Positions 50,367 to 60,603 of a stretch of DNA of 64,000 nucleotides are shown piece after piece. Location: contig NZ_CAMVDO010000016.1 of the NCBI RefSeq assembly GCF_947166265.1, forward strand, positions 1 through 64,000, in the 5' to 3' direction. The DNA comes from an uncultured Fibrobacter sp. (lineage in GTDB: Bacteria > Fibrobacterota > Fibrobacteria > Fibrobacterales > Fibrobacteraceae). Numbering within the stretch: position 1 is the first letter of the stretch; each line of letters begins with the position of its first letter. Under the pieces are notes generated by a model. That model worked only from the letters and a program-made list of their open reading frames with translations. It was not told the origin of the DNA and ran no database searches. The position numbers and the translations under genes are program-made.

Positions 50367-51362
50367 ATGACGAATTCCCTAGACTTTATTGGCGATGTTC
50401 ATGGCCACTGCGATGAACTCCGTGCCTTGCTTGCGAAGCTGGGCTACGTGGAGTCGTCGGGGGCGTTTCGCTATCCGGGCGGTGAACGTTCGGTTGTTTT
50501 TCTGGGGGATTATGTGGATCGCGGGCCCAAGGTGCGCGAAACGCTGAACTTGGTGCGCTCCATGCGCGACGCCGGGTCGGCGATCGCCCTGATGGGAAAC
50601 CACGAATTCAATATGCTTTCGTTCTGGCAGAAGAATGGCGCGGGTGGCGGGCATACCTTGCTCCGTTTTAAGGACGGCTACCTGCGCGAGCATAGCTTTA
50701 ACAAGGTGGCGATCCATTCGAGGACCGTATCTGACTTTGTGGGGCGCAGGCAGGAATTCGAGGAAGCTCTTGAATTTATAAAGACCCTGCAGTTCTACGT
50801 AGAAACGCCTACGTTCAGGGCGCAGCACGCCTGTTTCGATACCGATGCGGTCGAGGCTCTCCGGCGAGAAGGGATCACTTGCTTTGCCGATGGAAATTTT
50901 GACGAGTTGATCGCCCGTGCAAACGACGAGGACTTTGAATACGAAGACAGCCTCTTTTGGCCGGTAAGTACCCTTTTGAAAGGCCCCGAAATGGACCTGC
51001 CCAAGGGTGCCTATTTTACCGATGCCGAAGGGGTTCGCCGCGTAAAGACGCGTATCGCCTGGTGGGTAGACCCTGCTAGGGCGACTTTTGGACAGCTCAG
51101 TTTTCAGCCGGGCGTGTCGATGGATGTCGCGTCCGAGGTGTCGCCGCAGGTGCGTGCCCGGAAATTCTATGGAGAATCCGAACGCCCCGTATTTTTTGGG
51201 CATTACTGGCTCACAGGAATCCCGCGACTGATTCGGCACAATGTGTGTTGCCTTGACTTTAGCGTGGCAGGGTACCGCGGTGATGGCCGCCTGGCCGCTT
51301 ATCGGTTCGACGGAGAACAGAACCTAGATGAAAGAAAGTTTGTTTGGGTCGAGGCTCTCTAG
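50367..51362 (+). CDS. Metallophosphoesterase (PPP-type, calcineurin-like)
   Basis: The 331 residues have the metal-binding set GDVHGH at 8-13, GDYVDRG near 48 and GNHEFN near 76, with later His in FFGHYW near 275. This is the layout of bacterial PPP-type phosphatases and diadenosine tetraphosphatases (ApaH/PrpE relatives). The substrate cannot be told from sequence. A TTATATT box lies 11 bases before the ATG, suggesting a very short leader or an upstream start. Its stop overlaps the next start as TAGTG, an unusual coupling to a cytochrome c synthesis gene. Confidence 0.87.
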   Translation: MTNSLDFIGDVHGHCDELRALLAKLGYVESSGAFRYPGGERSVVFLGDYVDRGPKVRETLNLVRSMRDAGSAIALMGNHEFNMLSFWQKNGAGGGHTLLRFKDGYLREHSFNKVAIHSRTVSDFVGRRQEFEEALEFIKTLQFYVETPTFRAQHACFDTDAVEALRREGITCFADGNFDELIARANDEDFEYEDSLFWPVSTLLKGPEMDLPKGAYFTDAEGVRRVKTRIAWWVDPARATFGQLSFQPGVSMDVASEVSPQVRARKFYGESERPVFFGHYWLTGIPRLIRHNVCCLDFSVAGYRGDGRLAAYRFDGEQNLDERKFVWVEAL

Positions 51363-53431
51363 TGTCGTCCTTGAAGGTGACTGTTGCAATCCTTGTCGCA
51401 TTTCTGCTACTGACGTTTTGGGGCGTTCTTGCCCAGGCGCAAGGTGGGAGCGTCGAGGCGGGGGACCGCTTCTTTAAAAGCTACTTTGTCTGGGTTCTAG
51501 GAGTTGTTCCCTTACCGGCGTTTAAGTGCCTCTCCCTGATTGCGGGCGTGAACCTGCTGGCCTCTTTAGCGTTTCGGATGCCCCGTGGATTTAAGTTTGC
51601 GGGACTGTGGATGATGCATGTCGCCTTGCTGGTGCTTTTGTTTGGAAGCGTTGCCGGAAGCGAATTCAAGCGGGAATATAATGGATATTCGATGTCGAAA
51701 TCCGCTTCGACGGAGGCAACGGCTGAAATCCAGTATTTTTCAGTAGACGATAGCTTGGGAATGACACCTGTCAAAATCGATGCGGATTCGTGGCTGTACA
51801 CGGTTCGCTACCAGGGATATGTGGAAATGTCCGAGGGACGGTTTGTGGCTTTGTACAAGGCCTGTTACGATCCGTTCCACTTTGTTCCGTATGTTTTTAT
51901 GGCGCTATTCTTGCTGGGCGCCCTGTTCCACTATTCGCTTCGAAAAAGCCGTTTTGGAAAGGGAAACTTGCGCCTCTTTCTGCCCATGGTGATGTTGTGG
52001 ATCGCTTTTTCACCAACGCACCTCTCGGCAATGGATCGTCCGGAAACGTTGTGGGAGAACTTGTCGGGGGAAACCCCGGTAATGGTCGATAGTGCATTGC
52101 GGCCCTTCGATTCCTTTGCCCGTGGATTCTTGGATGACTTGAGCGGTCGAGTCACTTACAAGTGCCAAAAAGACGATTTCTGTGAAGGTCGCCTTGAGGC
52201 AACGGATGTCGTTCGGAGCATATTGCTTTCTCCCGATGCGGCGTCGCATTTAGCCCTGTTCAAGGTGCTGCGTGGCGATGTCCTTTCGGCGCTGCATTTG
52301 CCGGAGTACAAGCGTTACGTGAGCTATGCCGAACTGAGGGGCGCGCGAACGCTCCTTACGCTTTACGCAAGCCGCAACGATAATCATCCGGCGACGCACG
52401 AGATGTCTCGGTTGCTCAGAAATGTTCAAAGGTACGAATCTCTGTCGGAGCGTTCCGCATTTTCTCCGGTTGTTTCGAAAGAAAATCCTTGGCGCCTGTC
52501 TGTCGAGGTCTTTTACCATAGGGCAAATCTTGCGCTGTGGGGCTTTGCCCTTGCGCTTATGGCGGGACTCCTTGCGCTGATGAATTTGATTTTTAAATCG
52601 CGCAAGCTGGATGTAGCAGCAAATGGATTCTGCATGGGGGCTTCGGCGGTTCTAGGGGCTCTGTTTGCGCTTCGGACCTATGTGAGCGAGCGCCCGCCGT
52701 TTGTAAGCTTGTACGAAATCGTGCTGCTGGTCTCGCTCCTGTTGCTCGCCTTTGAATCGGGGGCGTTTTTCTTTTGCAAGAAACGCACCTTTTCCCTGAT
52801 TGTTCCGGTATCCCTTATGGCGGCAGTTCTCTTGTTCTGTGCGAAGTTTGTACTGGAACCGGGGGATACTTTTCAGGCGATTCCCGCAGTGCTGAATTCG
52901 TCTGTTTTCTTGACGCTTCATGTGGTAACGATCGCTATCGGCTTTGCTGGCGTGATTCTTTCGGGGGTGGTGGCGCATCTGGTTCTGTTTCGGGGGAAAA
53001 AAGCCCTCCCTTCGAAAGAAAATCCTAAGGGCTCTCCGCTTTATTCGCTGCTTTATGGAACTCTCGTTCTGGGAGGTGTATTTACCGTACTAGGAACGCT
53101 TCTGGGGGGAGTTTGGGCGGATTTTGCATGGGGGCGCTTCTGGGGGTTTGACCCTAAGGAAAACGGGGCGCTGTTCGTTATCTTGTGGACCATGCTTTTG
53201 TTGCACCTGCGGGCGGGGCGGCTTGTCCAGAATTGGGTGTTTGTCCTGATGAACTGTTTTAACGTAATCGTCACCTTTCTCTGCTGGTTTGGAATTAATT
53301 TGCTTGGAGTGGGGCTTCACAGTTACGGATTCGAATCGGTTTCTACGATTTGGCTTTCTTTGTTTGTCGCCATAGACTCGGCTGTTATTGCGATTATTTA
53401 CGTTGCAAAGCGTCGAACTCCGTCCAAATGA
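51362..53431 (+). CDS. Cytochrome c synthesis protein, ResB-like/CcsA fusion
   Basis: The C-terminal half (about residues 400-689) is CcsA/ResC-like: eight or so helices with PFVSLYEIVLL, a His in TLHVVTIAIG, the WWD-type haem-handling motif WGRFWGFDPKENG and GLHSYGF. The N-terminal half has four hydrophobic segments and a periplasmic domain as in ResB. Together they would form a one-protein system II haem lyase at the inner membrane. A TTG at 51344 is in frame, but GAGG stands 7 bases before the GTG at 51362, which overlaps the stop of the phosphatase gene (TAGTG), so I prefer the GTG. No cytochrome gene is adjacent. Confidence 0.85.
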   Translation: MSSLKVTVAILVAFLLLTFWGVLAQAQGGSVEAGDRFFKSYFVWVLGVVPLPAFKCLSLIAGVNLLASLAFRMPRGFKFAGLWMMHVALLVLLFGSVAGSEFKREYNGYSMSKSASTEATAEIQYFSVDDSLGMTPVKIDADSWLYTVRYQGYVEMSEGRFVALYKACYDPFHFVPYVFMALFLLGALFHYSLRKSRFGKGNLRLFLPMVMLWIAFSPTHLSAMDRPETLWENLSGETPVMVDSALRPFDSFARGFLDDLSGRVTYKCQKDDFCEGRLEATDVVRSILLSPDAASHLALFKVLRGDVLSALHLPEYKRYVSYAELRGARTLLTLYASRNDNHPATHEMSRLLRNVQRYESLSERSAFSPVVSKENPWRLSVEVFYHRANLALWGFALALMAGLLALMNLIFKSRKLDVAANGFCMGASAVLGALFALRTYVSERPPFVSLYEIVLLVSLLLLAFESGAFFFCKKRTFSLIVPVSLMAAVLLFCAKFVLEPGDTFQAIPAVLNSSVFLTLHVVTIAIGFAGVILSGVVAHLVLFRGKKALPSKENPKGSPLYSLLYGTLVLGGVFTVLGTLLGGVWADFAWGRFWGFDPKENGALFVILWTMLLLHLRAGRLVQNWVFVLMNCFNVIVTFLCWFGINLLGVGLHSYGFESVSTIWLSLFVAIDSAVIAIIYVAKRRTPSK

Positions 53432-53447
53432 AAAAAAAATTGCTAAT

Positions 53448-53467
53448 TTCCCGCCAAATTGCGGGAA
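53448..53467. terminator. Hairpin between the CcsA-like gene and sprA
   Basis: TTCCCGC-CAAATT-GCGGGAA is a 7-bp stem 17 bases after the stop. The T run behind it on the plus strand is weak (TTTCCC); on the minus strand it is preceded by a strong T run, though no minus-strand gene ends here. Confidence 0.4.
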
Positions 53468-53539
53468 TTTCCCATAATTAGAGTGGTCTTGCGCTGTGCG
53501 AATTCTGTATTTTATGGGCACCCTGTATAGAATAAAACT

Positions 53540-56500
53540 GTGCTTTTTGAAGGTTTAAAACGTTTGTGGCCGATGGCGCTTGTCGCCCTTGCCGTAGGAA
53601 TCGCCTGGTCCCAGAGCGACTCTGTTTCGGTTATATCGGCTGCAGATGCGGAAACTTCTGATCCGGATCCCGCTGAAACTGAGTGGCAGCCGACCTACCA
53701 GTATATTTCGCTGCCTCCGTCGGTGACACCCTTGAACGGTCTTTTGCCGTTTGGTGGCGTGGGGGCCTCTCCTAGGCTCATGAGTACGAGCAAGGGACAG
53801 GTCTTTAGCCACGATATCGACGTTTCTACCCGTGAAATGGATGTGAGCGAAAAGCGAGTGAATTCGGTTTCTCGCGATACGACGACCTTGTGGACGGCGC
53901 ATTACCCTGAACTTGCGGACTATGTGTCAGACATGTACAGTATCGGGCAGAAAAGCCTGTGGCTGAACGACCTGGTTGGAAAGGCGAACGACGGCTACGA
54001 GACCCCCGAGACCGGTTCGGTATTCGACATTACGATTCCGGTGACCATGCCTGCGTGGATGCGCGACTTTGGCCTGGATAAGCCGAAACTCATGCTCCAG
54101 GGTACCATGGATATCCGCTTGAAGGGCTACGGCGAAAAGGACGATGCCGAGGGAAGTACGAATACGAGCCTTTGGCCGAGCCCGACCTTGAACTACACGC
54201 CGAACTTCATGGTGAAGGGTAAGATCGGTCCTTATATCACGGTTGAAATCAACAACGTGGAAGAAGGTCTGGGCGCCCGTAACCAGGTGCGCGTGGTTTA
54301 CGAGGAATCTTACAAGGACGAATTTGAAGACTACATTCTGCAGCGCGTAGAAGCCGGTACCACGAACCTTGCGCTTACCGGTACGGAACTGACGGGTTAT
54401 TCCGAGAACCACCAGGGCCTGTTCGGTATCAAGGCGGACTGGAAACTGGGCGACTGGAGGCTTACCACCATTGCTTCTCAGGACGGTGGCGACCAGGAAG
54501 AATATAGCCTTAAGGCAAGTGAGTCAACGACGGAATTCCAGGTCCTCGACAAGCAGTTTGTCGCCTACCGCTACTATTTCTTGAACCTGGATGCTAGGAA
54601 TACCTATATCAGGGAAGTTTCGGAGTCGGGCAGGAAGTCTTCGACCTACAACGCAACGAACCTGCAACTTTACAAGCGCGGTGCCACCAATGCGAAAAAC
54701 GGTGTCGTCGACAGCGTGTATGTGAAATATGTGACGCCTAGCGGGAAAAAGGTGGTGAAGAGGGTGGAAAGAATGGCCGCCCTCCAGTCGGGTGAAGATT
54801 TCACATACGACGAAAAGATGGGTATTGTTAAGGTGAACGGCGTGAACCGTAACACCTTGCTCGCGGCTAGCTGGAGCGAAGCTCGCGATGGTAAGTCTTC
54901 TGTGACGAAAGGCGATACGATTATCCTTATCCAGTGGGACGCGACTCTTTCGGAACTGGAAGATATCGACAAGTTGATGCTCCGTAACGTGTACTCGATC
55001 GGAATTTCGGATGCCAGTGCTTCGAGTTTTGTGCTGCGCATGAAAAGCAAGTCGGGCATTTCGGGCGACCACCTCAAGAAACTTGGCCTTGTCGACGAAT
55101 CCACGGGTACTCCGCTGGTGAATGACGCTACCATATTCAAGAAGGACAATTCGGGTAGCTATACGGGTGAAATGTGGCTTCCTTGCCGGTCGTATAAGGA
55201 TTCCGTATATTCCGGTAAGAAAAATCCGAAAGAACTTGCAAAACAGAACTGCTTGGAACCCTTGCGTAACGTGGATTCCAGCGCTGCGATGGCTCAGCTT
55301 TATTCGCTCCCTGTCTATAACCTTTCCCGCTATACGAACCGCTTCTATTTTGAAACGGTCGGAAAGCGCCGTAGCTCGACCTTGAGCGTGCGCGACCCGA
55401 GCTCCAGTTATTCTGTTAGCGGTAGTTCCTGTATGGATATTTCGCCGGGTACCGAAAAGGTGACGGCGGGGTCTACGACGCTCATCCGTGGCACCGACTA
55501 CGAAGTCAACTACGAACTGGGTCAGATTGAACTTTTGAGCGAACGCGCCCTTGACCCCAACAAGGAAATCAAGGTCACCTACGAATGCGAACCGCTTTTT
55601 GAAATCGACAACAAGTTGTTGCTTGGTGCCCGTGCGGAACTTCCGTTGGATCTGTATGGCATGGGTGCGGGGTCTGTGTTCGGTATTACCGCCCTTTACA
55701 AGAGCCAGAGTACGACTGCCAAAACTCCGACGCTCGGTAACGAACCTTACTCCAGCGTTCTTTGGGGCATGAACCTCCGCTTGCAGGATACGGTTCCCGC
55801 CCTTACCGAACTGGTGAACCTGATTCCGGGTATCAATACGACGGCTCAGTCTTCTTGGCGTTTCGAGGCGGAATTTGCGGCGAGCCGTCACAATGCGAAT
55901 ACGAGTGACGAACAGTCGGCGTTGGTGGAAGACTTCGAAGCGACGACTTCTGGACTTGTCTATCCGCTTTCGAGGCTTTCGTGGTACAATGCGTCTCCTC
56001 CCGGTGGCGTGGATTCGGCGGCCTCGACTTATATCAAGAACCAGGATTACCAGCACCAGGGTGAATTCGTTTGGCACAGTAACAGTACCGAACTGTACAA
56101 GAATATCTATACGCCGGTCGGAAATTCCGATGTGGACAATCAGCACCTGACGGTCCTTAAGATGTCCTTGCGGGCAAACGACAACCTTACGGGTAATTCT
56201 TGGGGCGGCATTATGCGCCCGAACAGCAGTTACTATCAGGACCTGAGCGATATGAAGTATATCGAGGTGGTGGCTCGCGGAAACGTGGGTTCGCTCTACC
56301 TTGACCTAGGCTTGATCAGTGAAGACCTTGCGATTAACGGTTTTGCGCCGAACGGTGAATATAACGGTGAAAACGATCTGGGGACGACGACCGCCTTGCA
56401 TGACAAGGGCCTTGACGGCGTCACGGGTTCCGATGAAGCACGACTGGAATGGCATTGCTCGGGACTGGAATGTAAGTCGAAACCCTATACCTCTACCATG

Positions 56501-59500
56501 AATACCGATGCCTCGACGCGCGATATCGCTCTCGATGACTTTGACGAGGACCTGGACGACGAAAGTGACCCGCCGCGTGCCATCAACGGAACCGAAAAGA
56601 ACTCGGGTGAACGAGCTTTCGATACCGAAGATATCAACAAGAACGGCTCCCTGGATACCGACATCAACTTTGTGCGTTACCGGATCGACTTGTCCGATAC
56701 GACGGCTCAATTTGAAAAGCTGCGCAACGGTTGGCGCAAGTGGCGCATTTACCTGAACCAGTACGATACGATTGTCTCGCCGAGCGGAAGCGATTACCTG
56801 ACGATTCTGTCGGAAGCGCAGTTCAGCAGGCTCTGGCTGGGTAAGCTGAATAACGGTGTCGCCGAGGCGAAGGTGCAGATTGTGAACCTCGCGGTGGTCG
56901 GAAACGCCTGGGAAGAAACGACTGTTGCGGACTTGTACCAAACCTCTTCGACGGAACATTCGCAGGTCGTGGAAGTGAACGGTGTCGAAACGATCGTGAC
57001 GGAATCGGTGGTGGCAAAGGACACAACCTACGTGAGTGTTTCGACCATCAACAACCGCGAAGATGCCGGAACGTACCACAAGTCTCCGAATACGCGTACG
57101 GAACGCGACTCCGATTCCAACGCCCCGCTCAAGGAAACGGCCCTTAAGCTTGATTTCCGCAACATGAGTCCTGGGCAGGAAGTGGGGGTCACCCGTATTT
57201 TTGATACCGACATGAAGGATTTCTCGAGCTACCGTTCCCTCAAGATGGAAATCCATTACGAAGATAGCTCCAAGGCGAAAACGGCTCCGATTCGTTTCGC
57301 GATTCAGTTCGGTGAAGGTTCGCTCGAAGGCTCTAGCGACTATTACGAATGGAGCTTCCGCCCGGTGAAGGTGACGCGCAAGAATGGCGAACGCCTGCAG
57401 GACTGCCACGAACGTAACTGGCTTGCAAACGCCTTCTCGATGGACGTTTCCGATTTTACGGACTTGAAGCGTGGACGTCATCCGCCTTACCTGAATGCCG
57501 TCGAAAAGGACTTGGGTGGCGAACGCGACGAAAAGCTTCGCCTGGTGGGTAACCCCTCCGTGACAAGCATCGACTGGATGCGCTTTGTGATTATTGCCGA
57601 CTCGAACGCCTCTCCGGATGATCTTAAGGGTACCTTCTGGCTCGATGACCTGCGCCTTTCGGACATGGATACCGAATGGGGATACGCCGCCCGTACGGGT
57701 GCCCAGGTGAACTTTGCCGACTTCATTTCGTTGTCGGGAACGGTGCGCTATCAGGACGGCGACTTCGCGACTCTTTCGACTTCGAACGGATCTCCCAAGC
57801 CGAAGACATCTGTGGCGGCCTCTCAGTTGGATGTGGCGAGCGACTTCACCATGAACTTGAACAAGTTCCTAAACGATAGCTCGGGTTACCATATTCCGTT
57901 CTCTTTGGGTTACCACACGACAACCAAGCGCCCCTACATGAAGCCCACCGACGACCTGATGCTTGAGCACAGCAGCTTTGTGGACTTGACGGGAGACATG
58001 TTCCAGAACCAGCTTCCGGTGGAATCTCAAAAGGAAGAACAGAAATTGCGCGACAAGGCGGAATCGAAGGGCTATCAGTCCTACGTGCGCGACCGCTCGA
58101 TTGGCATTAGTTACCGCAAGGATTACCATGCCTGCGATTCCAAGCTGGGCGAGGTGATGTCGCAGATTTTCTTGGACCGTCCGGCATTCAGCTATTCGTA
58201 CAATGAATCCGAGGGGCGTTCGACGACTTCGGCGGATTCGACGTATTCTTACCATACGGTGATTGAATATAAGTTGGGTACGTTCAGCATGTTTAAGTTC
58301 CGTCCGATGGAAAGCCTCGACCAGTTCGACTGGCTAAAGCCCCTTTCCAAGACAGAATTCGAGCCCTGGCCGCAGACTTTCGACGTTACGATCTTTGACT
58401 TGAACTACGTCCGCTATGTCAACCAGAGCCGTGACCCGGATTACGTGGAACCGCAGGTGGACAAGATTGTGACCTATACGACGGAATTGAACCACAAGCT
58501 GAATATGCGTTGGAACATTCTTTCGTTCCTTACGACCAGCTATTCTTTGAACGTGCGTCGTGATATGTACGGTGGTGGCGACCGCGAAGCTTTCGTGAAA
58601 AAGAATTTCTTTACCTCGCGCGATGGAGGCCTTTTTGCTAGCGATTACATCTTTGACTTTGACCATACGGACCGCCGTGTGTATGTGTCGGGCGATAGCG
58701 TTGTCGCGATTCCCTACGATACGATTCCGAGGATTAAGGAAAACGGCGATACGTTTGCCATTGATATGCAGAACCCGGATTCCTACGAAATCAAGTACGA
58801 TTCTACGGTGTTCTACAAGGTCGATAGCGTGGGTACTAGGGAATACGGTCGTGCCTACGGTATTCTCCGCAACGAACGTGCCCGTTCGCAGCAGTTCAAG
58901 ATTGGCTTTAACCCGCGCCTGATTCCGTTCCTTCCGTTCAGTGCGAATTTCAGTTCCGACTTTAACCAGCAAAAAACGATTCCGAACGATTTCGACTTCA
59001 AGGACGAGACGATGATCGAGAAGAATTACTGGACAATTTCGCAGACGAACCGTTTCGAATTTTCTCCGACGCTAAAGGTGCTTGACCTCGCCAGAAGTTT
59101 CGGTAAGGAAAACCCGGTGGCGGGTGCCTTTGACAAGGTGAAGTGGCGTGAAGTGCGTTTTAACTGGACGGCTAGCACCAATACGGTGGGCGAAAACTTT
59201 ACCCTCTCGCAACTTTACGAAGAACAGGGCGTGACACCGTTCCAGTACTATCTGTACGGCCTGGGTCTTGGTAACGGCTATAAGAACCGCGGCTTCTACA
59301 ACATTGTGACTGGCGACATGGGGCTTGACCATCGCGATGATTTCAGGCATTTTGCCCAGTACCGTAACACCCATGTGGATACTCTTGTTTACCAGGGCAA
59401 TTTCCGGCATTCCGTGTCGCGCCAGTTCCAGGTGGGTTCTGGCATTACGCTCCCGATTTGGGATATCGGCGTTACCGGTGACTTGCAGTGGAAAGAAGAT

Positions 59501-60397
59501 TTCTCGCAGTCCAGGGAATATCCGCTGTATCTCGATACGACGACTGTGTGGCCGAAGATTGGCGTCGGCGTGACGGTTCCCAACTTTGCACAACGTGTCT
59601 CTATTTTGAACGGGTTCCGCAGCGTATCGACCTTCCATCGCTTTGACTACTCCTATACGACGACGGTGCATCCGTTCCAGAGCGCAGAAGATTCCTGGGC
59701 CATGAGCATCAATTTCAATCCGCTTGTCCGTATCACGTTCTTGCTGCAGAACAACATGCGAATCGAGAACAGCGTACGCTTGAAGATTGACGATACGGAT
59801 CGCCGCCCGAAAGAAGAAGTCATTAGCGTAACCTCTTGGCCGGATACTCTTGGCGATGGTCGCGACACTTCGGATTACTTCTGGGAAATTCCGTGGATTC
59901 ACACCTCGCTGTACAATGACTTCATGTTCAACATCGGTGACGACTTTACGATTACCTATCCGCTCAAGCTTGACAAGGCGGTGAAGTTCTTCAAGTGGTT
60001 CTTCAAGTTCAAGAATTCGATTGACCTGAAGTTTACGGCGGGTTACGACTACAAGAAGACGATCCGTAAGGAATACAAGCCGGTGGAAGGCTACAACAAA
60101 TGGAATAAGGATAGCGGAACCGACGGTATCTTTAAGCAGTGGAGCTTTGACGACGGCCTGTATAGCGATATGCCGGATAGGGTCTACAACCCCGAGCTGG
60201 AACTAGTCGATCGCACGATTCCGTCGCGTACGCATGAATGGTTTGTGCGCCCGAGTGCAGGGTATCAGTTCAACAAGATTGCCTCGATGAGTAGCTATAT
60301 CGAATACCGTCAGATTCACGAAAAGCTGGATGACGAAACTCCGCACCTGAGGCAGATTCTACAATTTGAAATTGCGTTGATGCTGAGATTTAACTAA
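53540..60397 (+). CDS. sprA: SprA-type outer-membrane protein of the type IX secretion system
   Basis: At 2285 residues this is the largest gene of the window. Blocks typical of the gliding-motility/T9SS protein SprA are visible: KVTYECEPLFEIDNKLLLGA near 680, SSVLWGMNLRLQ, the SSWRFEAEFA stretch and VEDFEATTSG near 795, and a long C-terminal half rich in alternating aromatic beta-strands. SprA is the very large beta-barrel translocon through which T9SS cargo leaves the cell. The GTG start has no clear ribosome-binding site, but it gives a signal peptide with KR before a hydrophobic core; TTG 53564 and ATG 53573 are alternatives. No other T9SS gene is within the window. Confidence 0.88.
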   Translation: MLFEGLKRLWPMALVALAVGIAWSQSDSVSVISAADAETSDPDPAETEWQPTYQYISLPPSVTPLNGLLPFGGVGASPRLMSTSKGQVFSHDIDVSTREMDVSEKRVNSVSRDTTTLWTAHYPELADYVSDMYSIGQKSLWLNDLVGKANDGYETPETGSVFDITIPVTMPAWMRDFGLDKPKLMLQGTMDIRLKGYGEKDDAEGSTNTSLWPSPTLNYTPNFMVKGKIGPYITVEINNVEEGLGARNQVRVVYEESYKDEFEDYILQRVEAGTTNLALTGTELTGYSENHQGLFGIKADWKLGDWRLTTIASQDGGDQEEYSLKASESTTEFQVLDKQFVAYRYYFLNLDARNTYIREVSESGRKSSTYNATNLQLYKRGATNAKNGVVDSVYVKYVTPSGKKVVKRVERMAALQSGEDFTYDEKMGIVKVNGVNRNTLLAASWSEARDGKSSVTKGDTIILIQWDATLSELEDIDKLMLRNVYSIGISDASASSFVLRMKSKSGISGDHLKKLGLVDESTGTPLVNDATIFKKDNSGSYTGEMWLPCRSYKDSVYSGKKNPKELAKQNCLEPLRNVDSSAAMAQLYSLPVYNLSRYTNRFYFETVGKRRSSTLSVRDPSSSYSVSGSSCMDISPGTEKVTAGSTTLIRGTDYEVNYELGQIELLSERALDPNKEIKVTYECEPLFEIDNKLLLGARAELPLDLYGMGAGSVFGITALYKSQSTTAKTPTLGNEPYSSVLWGMNLRLQDTVPALTELVNLIPGINTTAQSSWRFEAEFAASRHNANTSDEQSALVEDFEATTSGLVYPLSRLSWYNASPPGGVDSAASTYIKNQDYQHQGEFVWHSNSTELYKNIYTPVGNSDVDNQHLTVLKMSLRANDNLTGNSWGGIMRPNSSYYQDLSDMKYIEVVARGNVGSLYLDLGLISEDLAINGFAPNGEYNGENDLGTTTALHDKGLDGVTGSDEARLEWHCSGLECKSKPYTSTMNTDASTRDIALDDFDEDLDDESDPPRAINGTEKNSGERAFDTEDINKNGSLDTDINFVRYRIDLSDTTAQFEKLRNGWRKWRIYLNQYDTIVSPSGSDYLTILSEAQFSRLWLGKLNNGVAEAKVQIVNLAVVGNAWEETTVADLYQTSSTEHSQVVEVNGVETIVTESVVAKDTTYVSVSTINNREDAGTYHKSPNTRTERDSDSNAPLKETALKLDFRNMSPGQEVGVTRIFDTDMKDFSSYRSLKMEIHYEDSSKAKTAPIRFAIQFGEGSLEGSSDYYEWSFRPVKVTRKNGERLQDCHERNWLANAFSMDVSDFTDLKRGRHPPYLNAVEKDLGGERDEKLRLVGNPSVTSIDWMRFVIIADSNASPDDLKGTFWLDDLRLSDMDTEWGYAARTGAQVNFADFISLSGTVRYQDGDFATLSTSNGSPKPKTSVAASQLDVASDFTMNLNKFLNDSSGYHIPFSLGYHTTTKRPYMKPTDDLMLEHSSFVDLTGDMFQNQLPVESQKEEQKLRDKAESKGYQSYVRDRSIGISYRKDYHACDSKLGEVMSQIFLDRPAFSYSYNESEGRSTTSADSTYSYHTVIEYKLGTFSMFKFRPMESLDQFDWLKPLSKTEFEPWPQTFDVTIFDLNYVRYVNQSRDPDYVEPQVDKIVTYTTELNHKLNMRWNILSFLTTSYSLNVRRDMYGGGDREAFVKKNFFTSRDGGLFASDYIFDFDHTDRRVYVSGDSVVAIPYDTIPRIKENGDTFAIDMQNPDSYEIKYDSTVFYKVDSVGTREYGRAYGILRNERARSQQFKIGFNPRLIPFLPFSANFSSDFNQQKTIPNDFDFKDETMIEKNYWTISQTNRFEFSPTLKVLDLARSFGKENPVAGAFDKVKWREVRFNWTASTNTVGENFTLSQLYEEQGVTPFQYYLYGLGLGNGYKNRGFYNIVTGDMGLDHRDDFRHFAQYRNTHVDTLVYQGNFRHSVSRQFQVGSGITLPIWDIGVTGDLQWKEDFSQSREYPLYLDTTTVWPKIGVGVTVPNFAQRVSILNGFRSVSTFHRFDYSYTTTVHPFQSAEDSWAMSINFNPLVRITFLLQNNMRIENSVRLKIDDTDRRPKEEVISVTSWPDTLGDGRDTSDYFWEIPWIHTSLYNDFMFNIGDDFTITYPLKLDKAVKFFKWFFKFKNSIDLKFTAGYDYKKTIRKEYKPVEGYNKWNKDSGTDGIFKQWSFDDGLYSDMPDRVYNPELELVDRTIPSRTHEWFVRPSAGYQFNKIASMSSYIEYRQIHEKLDDETPHLRQILQFEIALMLRFN

Positions 60398-60435
60398 GGA
60401 TAATTCGGAGCTCGAATTTCGGAGTTCGGAATTAT

Positions 60436-60534
60436 AAAGGTGTCATCCTGAGCGAAGTTCACCAACCTGATTAAGGTCCCTGAGCCTGCCGAAGGGCCAA
60501 ATCGTTGATGTGAACGAAGTCGAAGGATCTAGGA
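60436..60534. repeat. Intergenic dispersed repeats between sprA and mnmA
   Basis: GTCATCCTGAGCGAAGTTC, AAGGTCCCTGAGCCTGCCGAAGGGCC and GAACGAAGTCGAAGGATCT follow in order. These are the same words as at 22976, 31936-31990 and 62615-62665, with outer arms GTCATCCTGAGCGAAG/CGAAGGATCT. Confidence 0.8.
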
Positions 60535-60603
60535 ATAGAGTTTAGTCGGTAGAATTTAGAAGAATAATCTAAATTCTAACTTCTGAAAGATGAGATTTGC
60601 AGA

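Noticed and set aside
54524-56146. 540-codon open frame opposite sprA
   Set aside because: It lies wholly inside sprA, shows the Arg/His-rich composition typical of antisense frames and has no recognisable domain.
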